A DNA stretch of 10,147 bases from Deltaproteobacteria bacterium (GCA_005878685.1 VBLN01000051.1:1-10147), one strand, 5' to 3'. Counted from the first letter of the stretch, positions 1 through 6,863 are shown. Numbers and translations are program-made. The notes: generated from the letters alone by a model not told the origin.

Positions 1-33
1 TAATGGCTTTGATCAGCAGGATGTTTGTTCGAA

Positions 34-49
34 GTGGGCTTTCTCCCAC
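34..49 (+). terminator. Short hairpin, possible weak terminator
   Basis: GTGGG and CCCAC form a perfect 5-bp stem around a 6-base loop (CTTTCT). A T-rich but interrupted stretch (GTTGTTTCTT) follows. It could end a transcript entering from the left edge. The stem is short and the T run is broken, so the call is weak. Confidence 0.2.
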
Positions 50-102
50 GTTGTTTCTTCCCTGGAAGGAAGTCATCCCGGAGTAACGCCAACATTTCGG
101 CA

Positions 103-129
103 CCTGCCGATAGGTCGGCAGGCTTTCTT
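103..129 (+). terminator. Rho-independent terminator-like hairpin
   Basis: CCTGCCGA (103-110) and TCGGCAGG (115-122) form a perfect 8-bp GC-rich stem with a TAGG loop, followed directly by CTTTCTT. This fits an intrinsic terminator for a gene lying to the left, or an attenuator in the leader of the small-gene operon to the right. I tried to match the surrounding bases to common riboswitch cores and recognised none. Confidence 0.45.
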
Positions 130-278
130 AGTCACGATCCCTCTCCAACCCGCAGCGGGGCGATCTGTAACATCCCTGATTTTCACCATTTATAGCTCCT
201 TTCTGGTCTTGATGCGGTCTTGGCACTGCAATTGCTCAAAGCATGTGTAGAACAAAAAAGAGAAAGGAAATGAATCTA

Positions 279-440
279 ATGAAGATCGACACATTATTTT
301 TGGCAGCCCTGCTTCTAACCGGGACAACTCTGTGGGCGCGGGTAGCAGTTCAAGGTTTTGAACAGGCGCTGCTCTCGGCAGCGATTGACTGGTCCCTGAA
401 CACCATAAGGGCGGGAACAAGGTTGCTCATAATACGGTGA
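279..440 (+). CDS. Putative small hydrophobic/exported protein (53 aa)
   Basis: This is a short reading frame of 53 codons. The ATG at 279 is preceded by AAGGA (264-268), about 10 bases upstream; in-frame starts at 270 and 243 are alternatives. The N-terminus (MKIDTLFLAALLLTGTTLWA) looks like a signal peptide or single membrane helix with one Lys before a hydrophobic core. The remainder is a short amphipathic tail. I do not recognise a family. It lies 30 bases upstream of the next small gene, in the same direction as the operon that follows. A frame of similar length runs on the opposite strand, so coding is not certain. Confidence 0.3.
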   Translation: MKIDTLFLAALLLTGTTLWARVAVQGFEQALLSAAIDWSLNTIRAGTRLLIIR

Positions 441-470
441 GCTCTGGTTGATTGGCTTAGGTTTAATCAG

Positions 471-650
471 ATGAGGAAACCCTCTTTAATGTTCTTAGAT
501 CGGACATGGATCGCCCCTGCAGTGGCCGCGGTGGAAATGCCGATAGGGCTAACCCACATAGACTCGGGTTTCTGTTGGTGTGATCCGATAGTAGAGATGA
601 AGGAGAACGGGGAGGAAGTTGTGGTCCATAGGGAAGTCATGTGGAATTAA
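471..650 (+). CDS. Small conserved-looking CxC protein (59 aa)
   Basis: This 59-codon gene starts at ATG 471, or possibly at the internal ATG 489, which has GAGG upstream. The C-terminal half looks like a real small protein: a His-Ile-Asp-Ser segment, a Cys-Trp-Cys-Asp-Pro motif (residues 35-39), then an acidic stretch followed by Val-Val-Val-His-Arg-Glu and a final Trp-Asn. From memory this resembles short bacterial hypotheticals of the form CWCxPxVE...G..VVxHR; no function is known to me. The two close cysteines could bind metal or be redox active, which would suit the thioredoxin gene downstream, but that is inference. It ends 27 bases before the exported hypothetical and probably shares its transcript. 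It is shorter than many gene-calling cut-offs. Confidence 0.6.
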   Translation: MRKPSLMFLDRTWIAPAVAAVEMPIGLTHIDSGFCWCDPIVEMKENGEEVVVHREVMWN

Positions 651-677
651 CTTTGATGCCACTCAAGGAAGTAGCTT

Positions 678-1082
678 ATGTCATCCAAAAATAAAATCTA
701 TTTCGTCATCTTAGCGCTTGTCGGTCAGTTATTCTTTCTTGGACCGATAGCAACTGAGCCTCTAGAAGCCGGCGACAATGCCTTGGGCCAGGAGGTTTTT
801 TCCCCCGCTTCGCTGCCAGAAAAGGATCGCCTGATTCTGGTGTCATTGCTCCCAGTAGTCGTTGCAGGAGAGATCGTGGGCGGGGTGGCTGTATATGATG
901 ATCCTAGGACCGAAAGGCCCGCCGATTATCTGGAGCTTTACGACAGCACAGACGGTCTCTTGGCTGTCAACTGGTTCGATAGGTTTGGCATCGAAAGAAT
1001 GGCTGTCGATCGCGGGCTCCTAGAAAAGACGCACAAACTCCAAGGGCTCTTTGTTCTTGTTCTGGACGGGGACTCGATATGA
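678..1082 (+). CDS. Exported hypothetical protein (134 aa)
   Basis: The ATG has AAGGA (665-669) 8 bases upstream. Residues 1 to about 26 are a signal peptide or membrane anchor: a Lys-containing N-terminus, a hydrophobic core (YFVILALVGQLFFLGPI), then a polar region. The mature part has a second hydrophobic beta-rich patch (LILVSLLPVVVAGEIVGGVAVYDD). A charged segment with the pattern ADYLELYDSTDGLLAVNWFDRFGIERMAVDRG follows as two blocks, and the end is strongly hydrophobic (LQGLFVLVLDGD). I do not recognise a named domain. The probable location is periplasmic or membrane-anchored. It sits between the CxC protein and the STAS gene, 17 bases from the latter, and is probably co-transcribed with both. 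Confidence 0.65.
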   Translation: MSSKNKIYFVILALVGQLFFLGPIATEPLEAGDNALGQEVFSPASLPEKDRLILVSLLPVVVAGEIVGGVAVYDDPRTERPADYLELYDSTDGLLAVNWFDRFGIERMAVDRGLLEKTHKLQGLFVLVLDGDSI

Positions 1083-1099
1083 AATCGCCTCGTTAGCTT

Positions 1100-1375
1100 A
1101 TGTTGAAAATCACGACTCAAACTGACGCTACAGGAATCATTTTCGAGCTTGAGGGAAAACTTGCAGGACCCTGGGTGCAGGAATTGAAAGGCTGCTGGCA
1201 AAGAGCCGCTAACTCCGACCGATCCGTTAGAGTCCTGCTGTGCGCGGTAACGTTTATTGACGATAACGGAAGGGATCTTTTGGTTGAGATGTATCATCGC
1301 GGAGCTGAGCTTGTGGCGGAAGGGTGCATGAACAAAGCTATCGTAGAACAGATCGTGCGAGGAGAAAGAACATGA
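1100..1375 (+). CDS. STAS-domain-like protein lacking the phosphoacceptor Ser
   Basis: This 91-residue protein has the size and beta-alpha pattern of a single STAS domain, the fold of anti-sigma factor antagonists such as SpoIIAA. An N-terminal strand pair (FELEGKLAGPWVQEL) leads to a central strand and turn, FIDDNGRDLL (residues 52-61), at the site of the usual D-S-S-G loop. A helix and the segment HRGAELVAEGC follow. In SpoIIAA the second Ser of the loop is phosphorylated by its anti-sigma kinase; the aligned residue here is Asn56, with Asp55 before it. Classical phospho-switching is therefore unlikely, and a constitutive binder or a different partner is more plausible (inference). No anti-sigma kinase lies nearby. 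Its TGA overlaps the thioredoxin ATG as ATGA, implying translational coupling. Confidence 0.7.
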   Translation: MLKITTQTDATGIIFELEGKLAGPWVQELKGCWQRAANSDRSVRVLLCAVTFIDDNGRDLLVEMYHRGAELVAEGCMNKAIVEQIVRGERT

Positions 1376-1737
1376 GCGAGTACATTAACGAAGTGAACGA
1401 GGATACTTTCGAGCAAGTTGTCTTGCGTTCCGAGACTCCGGTCCTGGTGGATTTCTGGGCCGCTTGGTGTCAGCCCTGCCGCGCGCTTGCGCCCATAGTT
1501 GAAGCGGTCGCCAGACAATATGGTAGCGCGGCGCGGGTCGTCAAGCTGAACATCGATGACAATCCTTCCGTTGCGCAGCGGTATCGCATTCAAGCCATCC
1601 CCACTTTGATTCTGTTCCGAGATGGTGAGGAAAAAGAACGTATCATCGGCGCCGCGAGCAACGATGCGATTTCACGAATGATAAACGAGCACGTCCGTGT
1701 CCTTCCTGACTCACAGGATAGAATCGCCGGACACTAG
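1372..1737 (+). CDS. trxA: Thioredoxin
   Basis: This is a 121-residue thioredoxin-fold protein, a cytoplasmic dithiol-disulfide oxidoreductase that reduces protein disulfides using electrons from thioredoxin reductase. The active site is W-C-Q-P-C (Cys33, Cys36) after VLVDFWAAW. The cis-proline loop is IPT (Pro77), and the last strand (LILFRDGEE) and final helix are present, so length and layout match a complete thioredoxin. Gln replaces the usual Gly between the cysteines, which may shift redox potential or partner choice. The start at 1372 is supported by GGAGAAAG (1361-1368) and by its overlap with the STAS stop codon; an in-frame ATG at 1324 lies inside the STAS gene and is unlikely. The symbol is by family only, since a housekeeping copy may exist elsewhere. 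Confidence 0.92.
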   Translation: MSEYINEVNEDTFEQVVLRSETPVLVDFWAAWCQPCRALAPIVEAVARQYGSAARVVKLNIDDNPSVAQRYRIQAIPTLILFRDGEEKERIIGAASNDAISRMINEHVRVLPDSQDRIAGH

Positions 1738-1754
1738 AAAGGTCGTATAAATCC

Positions 1755-2123
1755 ATGATGGATCAGGCAGCCGCCGTTTTTGAAGAAACGTTGGGTTCTT
1801 TGTTTCAACCGGACACGCTAATTCCGGATCAGTATTTTGAGACTTTTCGCAGGAAGAGGTTAGAGCCGGAGAAGCAGCTCATGTTGGCGGTTTTGGAGGA
1901 TGCTGTCCGGTGTTTTCAGGACAACGTTATGGCGCGGAGCGGAAAGAGGAAAAAGCTTTTCGACGAGGCGGAGGAGTGGATCCTGGAAGAAAACAGCGAT
2001 TGGCTTTTTTCCTTTGAGAGCACCTGTGAGGTTCTGGGGTTTAATCCCCAGTACGTACGCCAGGGGTTGTTGCGATGGAAGAAGAAGAAAACACCAAAGC
2101 ATCGTAGCGCCGAAGCGGCTTAA
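1755..2123 (+). CDS. Conserved hypothetical protein (122 aa)
   Basis: This is a soluble, mostly helical protein with no signal peptide. It has a central charged region (FDEAEEWILEENSDWLFSF, residues 69-87) followed by CEVLGFNPQYVRQGLLRW (91-108), which reads like a short helix-turn-helix, and a basic tail (KKKKTPKHR). From memory, close relatives of this length with the EEWILE..SDWLFSF and EVLG-NP-YVRQGL patterns occur as unnamed hypotheticals in soil and deltaproteobacterial genomes. DNA or RNA binding by the C-terminal part is a guess. Tandem ATGs occur at 1755 and 1758, with AAAGG about 13 bases upstream. It follows thioredoxin by 17 bases in the same operon. Confidence 0.75.
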   Translation: MMDQAAAVFEETLGSLFQPDTLIPDQYFETFRRKRLEPEKQLMLAVLEDAVRCFQDNVMARSGKRKKLFDEAEEWILEENSDWLFSFESTCEVLGFNPQYVRQGLLRWKKKKTPKHRSAEAA

Positions 2124-2159
2124 GATCTCTGGAATGATACCGACCCGGGGGGAAGACAA

Positions 2160-2603
2160 ATGAACCCATGGCAACTTATTTTTCTACAAAGCAGGGCTAA
2201 CAATGGGGCGTATGACGGAGATAGTTTACCGGCGCAAAATTGGGACTGGCCCCAGGGGACTTGGTTTCAAGAGCGTCTGCGTTATCTCCGAAAGACGCAA
2301 CAGCACGTATTCCAGAGAATAAACTCCGAAGATGAAGCACGAAAAACGAATTCAGGTCGGTCGTTTCCGCCCACCAAGAGCCCTGCCCGCGCGGCCCTTG
2401 AGAACAAGACGACAACGAAGAAGGAGGGTTTTTCCGTGAGTCTTTCAGTTGTGCCATTACTTCTCACTGGAGAAAGCGTTTCTCCCGAAGCGCGCAACGC
2501 TTTGCGTGAGAACCGCCTAAAAGATGCGGCCGTCATACTCATGGAGGAGTACGGGCTGAGCTGCACTGAAACCAGCGATCTCCTGGACGTCTCCGCGTGC
2601 TGA
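2160..2603 (+). CDS. Hypothetical protein; 147 aa, or 55 aa from an internal GTG
   Basis: Two starts are credible in this frame. ATG 2160 has a G-rich ribosome site (GGGGGGAAG) 5 bases upstream and gives 147 residues. GTG 2436 has an almost ideal Shine-Dalgarno (AAGGAGGG, 2421-2428) 7 bases upstream and gives 55 residues. The last 45 residues look like the conserved part: an ESVSPEARNALRENRLKDAA segment followed by VILMEEYGLSCTETSDLL, with helix-turn-helix-like character. The upstream 92 codons encode a polar, low-similarity stretch rich in Gln, Arg, Lys and Thr that I cannot assign. The short form may be the real gene, or both forms may be made. I recognise no function. It is the last gene of the small-gene run, 36 bases after the preceding one. 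Confidence 0.55.
   Translation: MNPWQLIFLQSRANNGAYDGDSLPAQNWDWPQGTWFQERLRYLRKTQQHVFQRINSEDEARKTNSGRSFPPTKSPARAALENKTTTKKEGFSVSLSVVPLLLTGESVSPEARNALRENRLKDAAVILMEEYGLSCTETSDLLDVSAC
2421..2438 (+). promoter_or_regulatory. Strong internal ribosome binding site before GTG 2436
   Basis: AAGGAGGG (2421-2428) lies 7 bases before an in-frame GTG. It is the best Shine-Dalgarno in the window and falls in the middle of a longer open frame, which argues that translation can start here and yield a 55-residue protein. Confidence 0.5.
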
Positions 2604-2718
2604 GGCTGCACCCATTGACCATCTGTGGGCTATCGCCCTCGCCATGGCCATTTGGGCCAATTTGCACGGCAGCGCTACGGTAAACGCGTCAATCAGCCTC
2701 GATGAAAAGGAGAATACC

Positions 2719-3399
2719 ATGCATCGTTCAAATGGCAGCGTCAAAGCATTGACAGTCGCAATCCTTGCTTTCTGGTTCTTGCTTGCTCTTAGCTTTTCCT
2801 TGCTGGGAGTTTTTGACAGCAAGTATCGTCCGCCGATCTCGTTGGGAGCGGCGGCGATTCTGCCGGTGATCGCCTTTGCGATCGGTTATCTGAAATTGAC
2901 CGAATTCCGGCAATTCGTTCTCGCGTCAAACCTCGGCATCCTCACCCTCGCTCAAACTTGGAGGGTAGGAGGTGTGGTGTTCCTGATCCTTCATCGTCAG
3001 GGCGTCCTGCCGGGAGTTTTCGCCCTTCCGGCAGGATGGGGAGACATCGCGATCGGCGCAACCGCACCCTTAATTGCCTGGCTTATTTCGTCCAAGGAAA
3101 ATTTTCCGAAACAAATCTTCGTTTTGTGGAACGTGCTAGGGATGCTCGATCTGTTGATGGCTGTCACTCTGGGCATTCTTGCATCAGCCAGCCCGTTAGG
3201 CATTTTGGCCGGAGAGGTCACGACTCAGGCGATGGGCACCTTCCCGTTGAGCCTGATCCCAACTTTTTTTGTCCCTCTGCTTATGATTCTTCACTTAATG
3301 GCCCTGGGCCGTATCCGCTATGAAACTGTGCGCATTGGAACATCCCAAACTCCTCGTCCGCAGGGAGTGATCAACCGATGTCTGTGGAGCAAAGTTTGA
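2719..3399 (+). CDS. Polytopic membrane protein of unknown function (226 aa)
   Basis: The start at ATG 2719 is chosen because AAAGGAG (2706-2712) lies 6 bases upstream; the frame is open back to 2644 without such a site. About six hydrophobic segments are visible, near residues 10-32, 40-60, 65-92, 97-123, 131-158 and 174-198, so it is an inner-membrane protein. The stretch WRVGGVVFLILHRQGVLPGV followed by FALPAGWGDIAIG (101-113) resembles a family of bacterial hypothetical membrane proteins I have seen with the pattern LPxLFALPAGxGD. I know no assigned function. It precedes the aldo/keto reductase by 21 bases and is probably co-transcribed with it. No catalytic or transport motif is evident. 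Confidence 0.75.
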   Translation: MHRSNGSVKALTVAILAFWFLLALSFSLLGVFDSKYRPPISLGAAAILPVIAFAIGYLKLTEFRQFVLASNLGILTLAQTWRVGGVVFLILHRQGVLPGVFALPAGWGDIAIGATAPLIAWLISSKENFPKQIFVLWNVLGMLDLLMAVTLGILASASPLGILAGEVTTQAMGTFPLSLIPTFFVPLLMILHLMALGRIRYETVRIGTSQTPRPQGVINRCLWSKV

Positions 3400-3420
3400 A
3401 CGCTTAAGAAAGGATGAAAA

Positions 3421-4407
3421 ATGAAAAAGCGAAAGCTAGGTCAACAAGGTCTTGAAGTCTCGGCTTTGGGTCTGGGCTGCATGGGCATGTCTGAGTTCTA
3501 CGGGCCGCACGACGAGGCGGAGTCCATCGCGACAATTCATCGCGCGCTCGAACTTGGCATTAACTTCCTCGATACGGCGGACATATATGGCATGGGTGCC
3601 AACGAGGAGCTTGTGGGGCAAGCTATTCGTGGACGTCGTGACAAGGTCGTGCTAGCCACAAAGTTTGGCATTGTCCGTACCAACAATCCGCAGGCGCGGG
3701 CGGTCAATGGCAGGCCTGAGTACGTTCGGGCCGCTTGTGATGCCAGCTTGAAACGGCTGGGTCTGGACACCATTGATCTCTACTATCAGCACCGCGTCGA
3801 CCCTCAAGTCCCAATTGAAGAAACAGTTGGTGCCATGGCGGACTTGGTCCGAGCTGGCAAAGTTCGCCATCTCGGTTTGTCGGAGGCTGCTTCCGAAACC
3901 ATTCGGCGGGCTCACGCCGTTCATCCGATCACGGCGCTGCAGACCGAGTACTCGCTCTGGAGCCGAGAGCCCGAAGAAGAAATCTTGTCCACCGTACGCG
4001 ACCTGGGCATAGGGTTCGTCGCTTACAGTCCATTGGGCCGTGGCTTTCTTACGGGCCAGATCAAGCGCTACGAGGATCTGGCGCCCGATGATTGGCGCCG
4101 CACGGTTCCGCGCTTCCAGGGAAAAAACTTTCAACGCAACCTGGAATTGGTCCGGCGTGTGGAGGAGATCGCTCAGGAAAAGCGCTGTACGGCTTCACAA
4201 CTGGCGCTCGCTTGGGTCCTCGCCCAAGGAGACGACATTATCCCGATTCCCGGCACGAAAAGGCGCTCCTATTTGGAGCAAAACGCCGCGGCTGTGGAGA
4301 TAACTTTCTCGGCGGAAGAGTTGAGACGGATCGAAGAGGTAGTCCCGCGCGGCGCAGCCAGCGGCCTTCGCTACGCCGAAGAGATGATGACCCTCGTGAA
4401 TATTTGA
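3421..4407 (+). CDS. Aldo/keto reductase
   Basis: This 328-residue NADPH-dependent oxidoreductase of the aldo/keto reductase superfamily is closest in style to the YakC/AKR13 group (start [20 protein letters not shown]). It reduces aldehydes or ketones to alcohols in the cytoplasm; the substrate cannot be read from sequence. The catalytic tetrad is complete: Asp51 and Tyr56 in [10 protein letters not shown], Lys81 in ATKFG, and His124 in DLYYQHRVD. The C-terminal NADP-binding part is also present ([18 protein letters not shown]). Length is normal for the family. AAAGGATG just before the ATG supplies the ribosome site. It lies between a membrane protein (21 bases) and a frameshifted short-chain dehydrogenase (57 bases), suggesting a redox-metabolism or detoxification operon. 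Confidence 0.95.
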   Translation: MKKRKLGQQGLEVSALGLGCMGMSEFYGPHDEAESIATIHRALELGINFLDTADIYGMGANEELVGQAIRGRRDKVVLATKFGIVRTNNPQARAVNGRPEYVRAACDASLKRLGLDTIDLYYQHRVDPQVPIEETVGAMADLVRAGKVRHLGLSEAASETIRRAHAVHPITALQTEYSLWSREPEEEILSTVRDLGIGFVAYSPLGRGFLTGQIKRYEDLAPDDWRRTVPRFQGKNFQRNLELVRRVEEIAQEKRCTASQLALAWVLAQGDDIIPIPGTKRRSYLEQNAAAVEITFSAEELRRIEEVVPRGAASGLRYAEEMMTLVNI

Positions 4408-4464
4408 TTCGCGCCCAGCGTTGGCCGTGACGGCGAAATCTTTACAGACAATCAAAGGAAGATT

Positions 4465-5267
4465 TTGAAGATGGATTTGCAGTTGAACGAAAAGAAGGCG
4501 CTCGTATCAGGTTCCACTGCTGGCATAGGGCTGGCGATAGCGACGGCGCTGGCATGCGAAGGCACTGCCGTAGTCATTGCCGGTCGTAACAAACAGAAAC
4601 TCCAGCAAGCTAGGGAATCTATTCAATCATCTTCAGGAAACAAAGCTGATGTTATCGCGGTGGCGGCTGACCTGGGCACCGCTGAGGGTGTCGAGACAAT
4701 AATCGATTCTGTGCCCGATGTGGACATTTTGGTGAACAACCTCGGTATCTACGAGGCCAAGTCATTTTTGATCTTCAAGACTCCGACTGGATAGGCCTAT
4801 TCGAAATCAACGTCATGAGTGGTGTGCGTCTCGCACGCCACTACATGCGCGGCATGCTCGAGCGAAACTTTGGACGAATCATCTTTATTTCCAGCGAGTC
4901 TGGCATCATGACTCCCCCTGAGATGATTCACTATGGATTGACGAAGTCGGCTCAGCTTGCGGTTGCAAGGGGACTTGCGGAGCTGACAAAAGGAACGAAT
5001 GTAACCGTCAACTCAGTTCTCCCAGGACCCACCTTGTCTGAAGGGAGCGTTGATTTCTTGCAGAGCATGTCCTCGAAGGCAAATCCTACGCTCAAAGAAG
5101 CGGAGAAGGAATTCTTTGAGAAGCACCGATCTTCTTCCCTCTTGCAACGACTCATTGATCCGCGCGAGATAGTGAACCTGACCGCTTTCATAGCGAGCCC
5201 TCTTTCGTCGGCTACCAACGGCGCGGCGCTGCGAGCCGAGGGCGGATTGATACGGTCGATCTATTGA
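4465..5267 (+). pseudogene. Short-chain dehydrogenase/reductase, frameshifted
   Basis: The two pieces together make one classical NAD(P)-dependent short-chain dehydrogenase of about 265 residues. The first piece starts at TTG 4465 or ATG 4471, with AAAGGAA upstream. It carries the cofactor loop GSTAGIG (residues 16-22) and NNLG (91-94), then stops at 4792-4794 after a frame loss. The second piece continues at once in the -1 frame with DLQDSDWIGLFEINVMSG and has catalytic Ser (ISS, about 144), Tyr157 and Lys161 (YGLTK), plus the VNSVLPGPT loop. The break is at TTTTT (4765-4769): one added T restores the whole protein. Because every motif is intact, this is a recent mutation or a homopolymer sequencing error. 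If functional it would work beside the upstream aldo/keto reductase. Confidence 0.88.
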
Positions 5268-5376
5268 TTAGAGAAATATAGAATTCAGACCCAGAGCCCG
5301 ACATGTCGTCTCGAAGGGAGAAAGCCCCCGGCGGCTTGCCTCGGCTATTTTCTGAAAGAAGGGAAGAGGTGAACGA

Positions 5377-6057
5377 ATGGCGACTCATAGAGGAAGAGTC
5401 CTCTCAGTCAACATCGGCCAAGTCCGCGCGTTTGAATACAATGGCCGCTTTGCCAAAAGTGCCATCTGGAAAGCGCCGGTCGCCGGTCGTATTGCGGCCC
5501 GAGGCGTAAATCTGGAAGGAGACGACCAGGCGGATCGCAAGGCACACGGCGGCCCCGATAAACCGGTCTACGCTTACGCTGTGGAAGACATACGATGGTG
5601 GGAACAAGAGATCGGCCGATCGCTCGAGTACGGCGGATTTGGGGAAAACCTCACGACGCAGGGGATCGAGGTGAACGATGCGCTCGTCGGCGAGCGCTGG
5701 GAAATCGGCACCACCGTTCTTGAAGTATCCGAACCGCGGGTGCCTTGCTGGCGGCTTGGAGTTCGGATGAACGACCCGATGTTTCCGCGCCGCTTTACCG
5801 AGGCGTTACGACCCGGGACATACTTGCGAATAATAGTCGAAGGGGATCTGGGCGCTGGAGATGAGATCCGCGTGATTGACCGACCGGATCATGATCTAAC
5901 CGTCCGAGATGTACTTCGCATTTACACCCGTGATCGAGACGAGGCTGAGCGGTTAGTGGCCATCCCTCAGATATCGGAAAGCTGGAGAGGATGGGCGGAA
6001 AACTGGCTGCAGAAGTCCAAAGGCCGGCGGGACTCGGCTGCTCCCGGATGCTGCTAG
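5377..6057 (+). CDS. MOSC domain-containing protein, YiiM-like
   Basis: This 226-residue protein contains a MOSC domain, which binds molybdenum cofactor, followed by a C-terminal three-helix domain, the layout of E. coli YiiM. Visible motifs are GDDQADRKAHGGPDKPVYAY (48-67), GENLTT (89-94) and EPRVPCWRL (119-127), whose Cys124 is the probable molybdenum ligand. The helical part runs from about 175 to 212 (DLTVRDVLRIYTRDRDEAER onward). YiiM-type proteins reduce N-hydroxylated compounds such as hydroxylaminopurines; that activity is inferred by family. GAGGTGA (5364-5370) precedes the ATG. The protein ends in Gly-Cys-Cys after a basic stretch, an unusual tail. It follows the SDR by about 110 bases in which I see no gene. 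Confidence 0.93.
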   Translation: MATHRGRVLSVNIGQVRAFEYNGRFAKSAIWKAPVAGRIAARGVNLEGDDQADRKAHGGPDKPVYAYAVEDIRWWEQEIGRSLEYGGFGENLTTQGIEVNDALVGERWEIGTTVLEVSEPRVPCWRLGVRMNDPMFPRRFTEALRPGTYLRIIVEGDLGAGDEIRVIDRPDHDLTVRDVLRIYTRDRDEAERLVAIPQISESWRGWAENWLQKSKGRRDSAAPGCC

Positions 6058-6102
6058 ACGATACGGCCAAGACAATTCGAGGCGCACGGGTGAGTTGGCC
6101 CG

Positions 6103-6132
6103 CCGGCAGCGTAAGTGCGGCTTACGCGCCGG
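6103..6132. terminator. Stable hairpin after the MOSC gene
   Basis: GCGTAAG (6109-6115) pairs perfectly with CTTACGC (6121-6127) around a TGCGG loop. The stem extends through CCGGC (6103-6107) and GCCGG (6128-6132) with one bulged A at 6108, giving 12 bp. No T run follows, so it is not a textbook intrinsic terminator. It may protect the 3' end of the transcript or help termination. The rest of 6058-6262 holds no gene that I can support. ATTCTAT is repeated in tandem at 6236-6249, just before the GST ribosome site. Confidence 0.4.
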
Positions 6133-6262
6133 GCGTTGGGCGTCAAATTGAACCAATGGAGGTAAGCAGTGCTAAGTCTTCAGCGGCGGAGTTGATTTCC
6201 GCAGGCTTCTCCCCCAGACTTTAGTATTCCCCCTTATTCTATATTCTATGCGAGGTGATGCG

Positions 6263-6838
6263 ATGAAGCTCTACTACAATCCCCGAAGTCGCGCGGCGAT
6301 CGCCAAATGGATGCTTGACGAGTGTGGCGCGGACTATGAGATCGTTCCCGTCGACTTCGCAAAGCGCGAGCACAAGACGCCGGAGTTCCTTAAGATCAAC
6401 CCAGCCGGCAAGCTACCCGCCCTTGTCGATGGCGACTCTAGGATCTTCGAGGGTGCGGCGATCTGCCTCTATCTCGGCGACAAGTTTCCAGAAGCCAACC
6501 TCGCTCCCAAGATCGGCGCTCCGGAACGCGGCCGCTATCTCTCGTTGATGGTCTACTCGACCTCCCAAGTCGAACCCGCCATGGGCGACAAGCTATTGGG
6601 TGCGACGACTCTGCCCCAACGCGGCTGGACAGATTTCGAGACGGTCAAGGACGTGATCGAAGGCGCGCTGGGCGACGGGCCCTACCTGTTCGGCGACTGG
6701 TTCACCGCCGCCGATGTGATGATCGGTTCCATGTTCATCTGGAAGCGGATGTGGGGTGGCCCGCCGGAACGGCCGAAGCTGGAGGCTTATGTGGATCGTC
6801 TCCTGGCCCGGCCAAAAGCGATGAAAGTTGGCAGCTAA
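6263..6838 (+). CDS. Glutathione S-transferase family protein
   Basis: This 191-residue cytoplasmic GST has an N-terminal thioredoxin-like domain (residues 1 to about 78) containing the [10 protein letters not shown] loop with cis-Pro52 and the glutathione-binding Glu63 (IFEGAAI), then an all-helical C-terminal domain with [15 protein letters not shown] Ser (Ser9, PRSRA) is the likely thiol-activating residue. It would conjugate glutathione to, or use it to reduce, electrophiles; the substrate is unknown. The start is set by GAGGTG (6252-6257) 5 bases before ATG 6263; the in-frame ATG at 6248 has no such site. The C-terminus is slightly short for the family. Style and composition resemble alphaproteobacterial GSTs more than the genes to the left, suggesting possible transfer together with the next gene, 25 bases downstream. 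Confidence 0.9.
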   Translation: MKLYYNPRSRAAIAKWMLDECGADYEIVPVDFAKREHKTPEFLKINPAGKLPALVDGDSRIFEGAAICLYLGDKFPEANLAPKIGAPERGRYLSLMVYSTSQVEPAMGDKLLGATTLPQRGWTDFETVKDVIEGALGDGPYLFGDWFTAADVMIGSMFIWKRMWGGPPERPKLEAYVDRLLARPKAMKVGS

Positions 6839-6863
6839 GCTTTTTAATCTGAACATCGTATCG

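Noticed and set aside
3..86. Short + strand frame (27 codons from ATG 3) at the left edge
   Set aside because: It could be the tail of an upstream gene, but there is no motif and too little sequence to support it.
50..180. Possible riboswitch in the left intergenic region
   Set aside because: Apart from the two simple hairpins I could not match conserved cores of c-di-GMP, cobalamin, Moco, glycine or fluoride riboswitches.
938..1297. Minus-strand open frame of 119 codons
   Set aside because: It spans the exported hypothetical and STAS genes on the opposite strand, and its Ser/Arg-rich translation looks non-coding.
3652..4134. Minus-strand open frame of 160 codons
   Set aside because: It is antisense to the catalytic half of the aldo/keto reductase and has no recognisable motif.
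4762..4770. Programmed -1 frameshifting in the dehydrogenase
   Set aside because: The site A TTT TTG does not fit the X XXY YYZ slippery pattern, and SDR genes are not known to use recoding. An indel in the T run is simpler.
5303..5509. 68-codon + strand frame before and inside the MOSC gene
   Set aside because: Most of it overlaps the MOSC coding region in another frame. It has no ribosome site or motif.
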